This document shows, in pieces, positions 16,386-19,727 of a stretch of 19,727 nt of DNA. The stretch covers positions 1-19,727 of the forward strand of contig JAZRYW010000039.1 of NCBI GenBank assembly GCA_045600965.1, written 5' to 3'. The stretch comes from RGIG6374 sp045600965. Lineage in GTDB: Bacteria; Bacteroidota; Bacteroidia; Bacteroidales; UBA932. Every line of letters starts with the position of its first letter. The first letter of the stretch is position 1. Position numbers and translations under genes: made by a program. Below the pieces are notes generated by a model, which was not told where the DNA came from, did no database searches, and was given only the letters and a program-made list of their open reading frames with translations.

Positions 16386-17801
16386 TCAGAGTTCGCGTTC
16401 CAGAGAGAGTTCACGGTGAATGAGTTTCACGCGGACATCATATTTCCTTGAAAGATATGCGGCCAGATGTTCGGCGCAATATACCGAGCGGTGCTGGCCG
16501 CCGGTGCAGCCGAAGCAGAACATCAGATGGGTGAACTTGCGTTCGATATATCTTCTGACGTGCACGTCGGCAAGCGAATAGACGTTGTCGAGGAATCGGA
16601 ACACGCCTCCTTCGTCCTCGATGAACTTTATCACTTCGGGGTCGGTGCCGTTGAAATGGCGGTAGTGCTCATACTTGCCGGGGTTCTCCAGCGCGCGGCA
16701 GTCGAACACGTAGCCGCCTCCGTTGCCGGTGTCATCGCTGGGGACGCCCTTCTTGTAGGCGAAGGAAAACACCCTTATCTGAAGTTTCTCCTCCGTGAGA
16801 GGGTCGCTGAACTGGCGCATCGAGGTCAGTTCCCCGAGCAGTTCCGTCAGGTAGGGATATTCGGGGAAGGGCTCGCGGAGAAGCCTGCGAAGATTGTCCA
16901 CCGCATAAGGCACGCTCTGCATAAAATGGGGTTTCTTCTCGAAATAGCCCCTGAATCCGTAGGCGCCGAGCACCTGCAGGGTGCGGAATAGCACGAAATG
17001 GCGGAGACGGCCCATAAAGAAGTCGCGGTCTATGGAGGTGTACTCGCGCAGCGCGTCGAGATATGAATCTATCAGCCTGCCGCGCAGTTCCTCGGAATAG
17101 TTGGCCTTGGCCTGCCATACGAAGGATGCCACATCGTAGTAGATGGGGCCCTTCCTTCCGCCCTGGAAATCTATGAAATAAGGCTTGCCGTTGGAAATCA
17201 TCACATTGCGCGACTGGAAATCGCGGTAGAGGAAATTGTCCGAACGGCAGTTCATCAGAATGTCCGACATCGTCTGGAAATCGTCGTCCAGTTTGATCTC
17301 GCTGAATTCGAGGCCGGTCGCCTTCAGGAAGCAGTATTTGAAATAGTTCAGGTCGAACGATATCATCCTGCGGTCGAAGGCCGGCTGGGGGTAGCAGACA
17401 GAGAAATCGAGGCCCTTTGCGCCCCTGTACTGGAAGGATGGCAGGAGGGATATCGCGCTGCAGAGAAGTTCCGTTTCCCGCTCGCTGTAGGAGCCGCTCT
17501 CACGGCCGCGGGTCACTTCATTGAAGAGCGTGGCGTCGCCAAGGTCCTCCTGAAGGTAGAACATATAGTCGTCCGAATGGCAGAAGGCCTTCGGCACGGG
17601 CAGACCCTGCTTGAAGAAATGCTGCGCGATGGCCCAGAAGGCGAGATTCTCGTCACGGCAGGTGCCCTTCGCTCCTATGATGGAATGATTTTCATTGCGC
17701 AGGCGGAAGTAGCGGCGGTTGCTGCCGGAGGAAGGAAGCTCCTCCACGGAAAGCGGCGCCTCACCCGTATACTGTTCGAAAAGGTCTGTCAGTTCTTTCA
17801 T
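16386..17801 (-). CDS. AmgK-like sugar kinase fused to RapZ C-terminal domain
   Basis: A 471-residue two-domain protein. Residues 1 to about 330 are an aminoglycoside-phosphotransferase fold kinase with catalytic LYRDFQSRNVMI (about 191-202) and metal-binding IDFQGGRKGPIYYDVAS (210-226), closest to AmgK-type anomeric kinases for MurNAc/GlcNAc. Residues about 339-469 match the C-terminal domain of RapZ (RVFSFAYKKGVP, YVFDCRALENP, GCTGGQHRSVYCAEHLA). In E. coli that domain senses glucosamine-6-phosphate. The N-terminal P-loop ATPase domain of E. coli RapZ is absent. I chose ATG 17801: a TAACTTTG box lies immediately upstream, while the longer frame from 17891 overlaps luxS and its promoter. The protein probably links amino-sugar sensing to cell-wall sugar salvage. 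Confidence 0.88.
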   Translation of the reverse strand: MKELTDLFEQYTGEAPLSVEELPSSGSNRRYFRLRNENHSIIGAKGTCRDENLAFWAIAQHFFKQGLPVPKAFCHSDDYMFYLQEDLGDATLFNEVTRGRESGSYSERETELLCSAISLLPSFQYRGAKGLDFSVCYPQPAFDRRMISFDLNYFKYCFLKATGLEFSEIKLDDDFQTMSDILMNCRSDNFLYRDFQSRNVMISNGKPYFIDFQGGRKGPIYYDVASFVWQAKANYSEELRGRLIDSYLDALREYTSIDRDFFMGRLRHFVLFRTLQVLGAYGFRGYFEKKPHFMQSVPYAVDNLRRLLREPFPEYPYLTELLGELTSMRQFSDPLTEEKLQIRVFSFAYKKGVPSDDTGNGGGYVFDCRALENPGKYEHYRHFNGTDPEVIKFIEDEGGVFRFLDNVYSLADVHVRRYIERKFTHLMFCFGCTGGQHRSVYCAEHLAAYLSRKYDVRVKLIHRELSLEREL

Positions 17802-17807
17802 ACGACA

Positions 17808-17815
17808 CAAAGTTA
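17808..17815 (-). promoter_or_regulatory. -7 box for the kinase-RapZ gene
   Basis: On the minus strand TAACTTTG fits TAnnTTTG and ends 6 bases before the ATG at 17801. A TTG at 17841-17839 could be the -33 element (23-base spacer). The transcript would start at or next to the start codon, giving a leaderless or near-leaderless mRNA. Confidence 0.55.
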
Positions 17816-17827
17816 TGAAAAAATCTC

Positions 17828-17835
17828 TACCTTTG
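17828..17835 (+). promoter_or_regulatory. -7 box for luxS
   Basis: TACCTTTG fits TAnnTTTG and lies 23 bases before the luxS ATG at 17859. No clear -33 TTTG is seen at the expected distance. It is back to back with the kinase -7 box 12 bases away, so the two polymerases would compete. Confidence 0.5.
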
Positions 17836-17858
17836 TGACAACACGGACAACACTGGAT

Positions 17859-18335
17859 ATGGAACTCATTGCAAGCTTTCAGGTGGACCACACCGATCTG
17901 CGTCCCGGAATATACGTTTCACGCAGGGATGACGTCAACGGCACTCCCGTCACCACATACGACATCCGTATGACCGCGCCCAACCGCGAGCCGGCCCTCG
18001 CGCCTTCGGCAATCCACACCATCGAACATCTGGTGGCCACCTGGCTGAGGAACAATCCCCTGTGGAAGGACCGCATCATCTACTGGGGCCCTATGGGCTG
18101 CCTGACCGGCAACTATCTCATACTTCAGGGATACTGGGAGAGCGAGGCCGTGCGCGAACTTATGATAGGGGCATTCTCGTTCGTGGCTTCGTTCGAAGGC
18201 GAAATTCCCGGCACCACACCCGACGCCTGCGGCAACTGCCGTCTCCACGACCTTGCAATGGCCCGTTGGGAGGCCAGCCGCTATGTCCGCCGTCTCAAGG
18301 ACGAATTCTGCTGCGAATATCCTCAGAAAAGGTGA
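17859..18335 (+). CDS. luxS: S-ribosylhomocysteine lyase LuxS
   Basis: LuxS cleaves S-ribosylhomocysteine to homocysteine and DPD, the precursor of autoinducer-2, as part of the activated methyl cycle. The 158-residue protein has the metal site HTIEH (His53, His57, with Glu56 as base), the catalytic Cys81 in GPMGCLTGNYL and the third metal ligand Cys124 in DACGNC. I chose ATG 17859 because MELIASFQVDHTDLRPGIYV is the usual family start. It is divergent from the kinase-RapZ gene. Its stop overlaps the GTG from which the next open frame could start. Confidence 0.97.
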   Translation: MELIASFQVDHTDLRPGIYVSRRDDVNGTPVTTYDIRMTAPNREPALAPSAIHTIEHLVATWLRNNPLWKDRIIYWGPMGCLTGNYLILQGYWESEAVRELMIGAFSFVASFEGEIPGTTPDACGNCRLHDLAMARWEASRYVRRLKDEFCCEYPQKR

Positions 18336-18652
18336 AGCCTGTAACATTAGCTTCTGAAGTCACAAGTAACATATTGGCTCAAAAAGAGAAACAATATAGT
18401 TGGGTTAATTTATTTAGAGATTTTAGATCGAATCAGGGCAAATATCTCAGCCTTGCGGCCAATGGAGAGAGCGTAATTCTTACTTCCCGAGCCGGGAGTT
18501 TTAAGATTGTGCCTGTCTCTGATGATGACAGTCTTATCAGCAAGAAAGAATTCTTCGCCCGTGTTGATCAGGCAAGAAAAGATATTGCAGACGGTAAAGG
18601 GATTGTGGCTAACGGAAAGGAGGCACTTGCCTCATTGTTGGAAAGTATTTAG
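18332..18652 (+). CDS. Phd/YefM-family antitoxin, N-terminus uncertain
   Basis: The frame encodes a Phd/YefM-type antitoxin: FRDFRSNQGKYLSLAANGE is the DNA-binding fold start, then the FKIVPVSDDDSLISKKEFF region and an acidic/basic helical tail that would wrap the toxin. In homologues the FRxNQ motif lies within about 10 residues of the start, but no ATG occurs in this frame. The only candidates are GTG 18332, overlapping the luxS stop, or TTG 18374. The original start may have been lost when the locus landed here. Ile codons are mostly ATT, unlike the ATA-rich genes upstream, and the DNA is AT-richer, which suggests recent transfer. The toxin gene follows directly after the stop. Confidence 0.72.
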   Translation: MKPVTLASEVTSNILAQKEKQYSWVNLFRDFRSNQGKYLSLAANGESVILTSRAGSFKIVPVSDDDSLISKKEFFARVDQARKDIADGKGIVANGKEALASLLESI

Positions 18653-18839
18653 ATGTACAACCTTACTTTTGCACCGCAAGCGCTGGAAGATCTTGCAAAG
18701 TTGAAGAAGTCAGAGCCTGCCGCATTCAAGAAGGCAGGCAAGTTGCTCAGCGAACTTCAAGATCATCCGAAAACCGGCACCGGTAAACCGGAAGCATTAG
18801 GCGGTATTGTCATCATATGGTCATTACGATGACAAGTGA
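18653..18839 (+). pseudogene. YoeB-type toxin gene with internal deletion
   Basis: ATG 18653 directly follows the antitoxin stop. The frame reads MYNLTFAPQALEDLAKLKKS and continues through HPKTGTGKPEALGG, a typical YoeB/Txe N-terminal half, then goes out of register and stops at 18830-18832 after 59 residues. In another frame 18804-18839 reads VLSSYGHYDDK-stop, the normal C-terminal end of the family. About 25 codons between them, including the catalytic Arg65 region (the WSRRI...HRLVY stretch), are gone. The catalytic His-Tyr pair is now out of frame. The RNase toxin should therefore be inactive. Confidence 0.82.
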
Positions 18840-18846
18840 TGCTTTA

Positions 18847-18870
18847 TCATTCATTTGTACATATGAATGA
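18847..18870. repeat. 24-base near-perfect palindrome
   Basis: Arms TCATTCAT (18847-18854) and ATGAATGA (18863-18870) flank a central TGTACA (18856-18861), itself a palindrome, so all but one base pair are symmetric. It lies just past the broken toxin gene. It could be an operator, a recombination site or a short hairpin; nothing in the sequence decides between these. Confidence 0.6.
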
Positions 18871-19022
18871 CAGTAAGGTGCCCACAAATACAACTCGCTG
18901 TTCTATAGAATGTTACGACAGAGTGTCGATATGGGCTAAAGATGTAAAAATAAGCATAACGTGATTAAATATTGGGAACGTTATATCGAAAATAGCCTCT
19001 GTCCTTATGTATCATCATCGTC

Positions 19023-19092
19023 GAAAAATGCGGACTTCAGGGCCAAATGTGGTGTAAAAACATATGATTTGGCCCCAAAGTCTGCATTTTTC
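19023..19092. repeat. Large imperfect inverted repeat (MITE-like element or bidirectional terminator)
   Basis: Two 26-base arms (19023-19048 and 19067-19092) match at 23 of 26 positions, with an 18-base loop containing CATATG. The arms begin GAAAAATGC and end GGGCCAAAT before the loop. The hairpin ends in five T on either strand and lies between two units pointing toward each other, so it could terminate transcription from both sides. No clear target-site duplication flanks it. It could also be a dispersed palindromic repeat of the genome. Confidence 0.7.
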
Positions 19093-19265
19093 CGAAACTA
19101 TTCCTTCTCCAACTTGGACATAAGCACACAGGGTCCGAGGATGCATTTGATGTTCACACGTCCCGAACGCGCTGCGCATTGCTAGGCCGCTCCTCGGGCT
19201 TTGGTAACGGAGCGCATACGGCTGCCTCAGTCTCATCTATCACACGCGCGCGTTTTTTCCACACA

Positions 19266-19727
19266 TCAAATGATGCCGTTTTTTCTGTTCTGCTCGAAGT
19301 AATTCAAGGCAATTTTTCCTTTTACGCGATCAAACTCTGATGCCTGGAATTCATTTCGGCTGATTTCAAGAAGAGCCATCATCGTAAGAGGATTTGATAC
19401 AATTCGCAGCATCTTACCATTGGATTCAGAAGGAACTTGCCCGTCTTCATAGCTCTTAAGCTGATTGATGCCGAAACCTAGCATACGGGACAACTGCGTG
19501 CGGTTAAGACCATAATTTTCCCGGAGAGCCTTTATTTCTTGTGCTGAAGGAATACCGTGCTTCTTTCTGTACTGGTCGTAAAGTTCACCTGTCCATAGAT
19601 TGTCCTGCTCAGTTGTCGTAAACTGTTCACCGGTGTCTTCGCACTGATAGTAGCGGACATTCACAGTATATTTCTCTCCGCGGAATGTCTTTTCCTCGAC
19701 ATCGCGAATTTCGAACACCTTGCCTCC
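19266..19727 (-). CDS. HTH antitoxin-like regulator, 5' end outside window
   Basis: The frame is open to the window edge and encodes at least 150 residues. After YQCEDTGEQFTTTEQDN, a zinc-finger-like or linker region, comes an Xre-type helix-turn-helix IKALRENYGLNRTQLSRMLGFGINQLKSYEDG. The C-terminal part PSESNGKMLRIVSNPLTMMALLEISR is typical of MqsA-like antitoxin regulators of Bacteroidota. A GTG at 19718 could start it, but the frame continues upstream as GGK, so the real N-terminus is probably beyond the window. Its partner gene would also lie off-window. The downstream side holds only non-coding DNA. Confidence 0.75.
   Translation of the reverse strand, partial: GGKVFEIRDVEEKTFRGEKYTVNVRYYQCEDTGEQFTTTEQDNLWTGELYDQYRKKHGIPSAQEIKALRENYGLNRTQLSRMLGFGINQLKSYEDGQVPSESNGKMLRIVSNPLTMMALLEISRNEFQASEFDRVKGKIALNYFEQNRKNGII

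Larger units (their letters stand above)
18840..19265. other. Non-coding stretch with palindromes, no gene supported
   Basis: This 426-base stretch between the broken toxin gene and the HTH gene holds a 24-base near-palindrome (18847-18870), a 70-base inverted-repeat element (19023-19092), a small hairpin CGCTCC (19188-19193) / GGAGCG (19209-19214), and a perfect palindrome ACGCGCGCGT (19244-19253) followed by six T. The two short open frames here have no recognisable protein and run through the inverted repeat, so I do not call them genes. Confidence 0.6.

Noticed and set aside
17802..17891. Longer start for the kinase-RapZ protein
   Set aside because: The added 30 residues run through the divergent promoters and the luxS start and are not kinase-like.
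18961..19236. Short open frames of 74 and 73 residues on opposite strands
   Set aside because: Both cross the large inverted repeat and show no protein family features.
19244..19258. ACGCGCGCGT followed by six T as a terminator
   Set aside because: The palindrome has no loop of its own and no plus-strand gene precedes it closely, so the evidence is too weak.
1..19727. tRNA, rRNA, CRISPR array or intact transposase
   Set aside because: None was recognised on either strand.

Overview
The window looks like chromosome from a GC-rich gut-type member of the Bacteroidota, probably order Bacteroidales. Supporting signs are TAnnTTTG-type -7 promoter boxes ahead of the transcription units, little Shine-Dalgarno signal, a Bacteroidales-style kinase-RapZ fusion, and LuxS. 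The genus cannot be fixed from sequence alone. Up to about 18.3 kb the DNA is GC-rich, yet it uses ATA heavily for isoleucine (13 of 24 Ile codons in pyrC). After that it becomes AT-richer, with different codon use and remnants of mobile or toxin-antitoxin DNA.

Layout. (1) 141-10218, minus strand: an eight-gene purine operon read purC2-purE-purL-purC1-purF-purM-purN-purH, almost all genes overlapping or abutting. (2) 10219-10373: a divergent control region with a near-consensus promoter for the pur operon, a -7 box for the pyr operon and two adjacent inverted repeats. (3) 10374-15664, plus strand: a six-gene pyrimidine operon pyrC-pyrK-pyrD-pyrF-pyrE-pyrB. (4) 15651-17801, minus strand: a MurU-like nucleotidyltransferase and an AmgK-like sugar kinase fused to a RapZ C-terminal domain. 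(5) 17859-18335, plus strand: luxS, divergent from the kinase gene. (6) 18332-19727: a Phd/YefM-type antitoxin, a YoeB toxin gene broken by an internal deletion, about 430 bp of non-coding DNA with a large inverted repeat, and the 3' part of an HTH antitoxin-like gene running off the window.

Together the two operons encode most of IMP synthesis (PurF, N, L, M, E, C, H; purD, purB and purK are not here) and all of UMP synthesis downstream of carbamoyl phosphate (PyrB, C, D/K, E, F; carAB and pyrI are not here). Their back-to-back arrangement suggests joint control of purine and pyrimidine supply.

The most interesting points are: a PurF that appears to have lost its glutaminase site (Cys1, Arg73 and the oxyanion-hole Asn are replaced); two PurC paralogues with complementary losses of active-site residues; an aspartate carbamoyltransferase carrying a C-terminal PyrI-type zinc domain without the allosteric domain; a terminator-like hairpin inside the pur operon; the kinase-RapZ fusion; and the decaying toxin-antitoxin locus.
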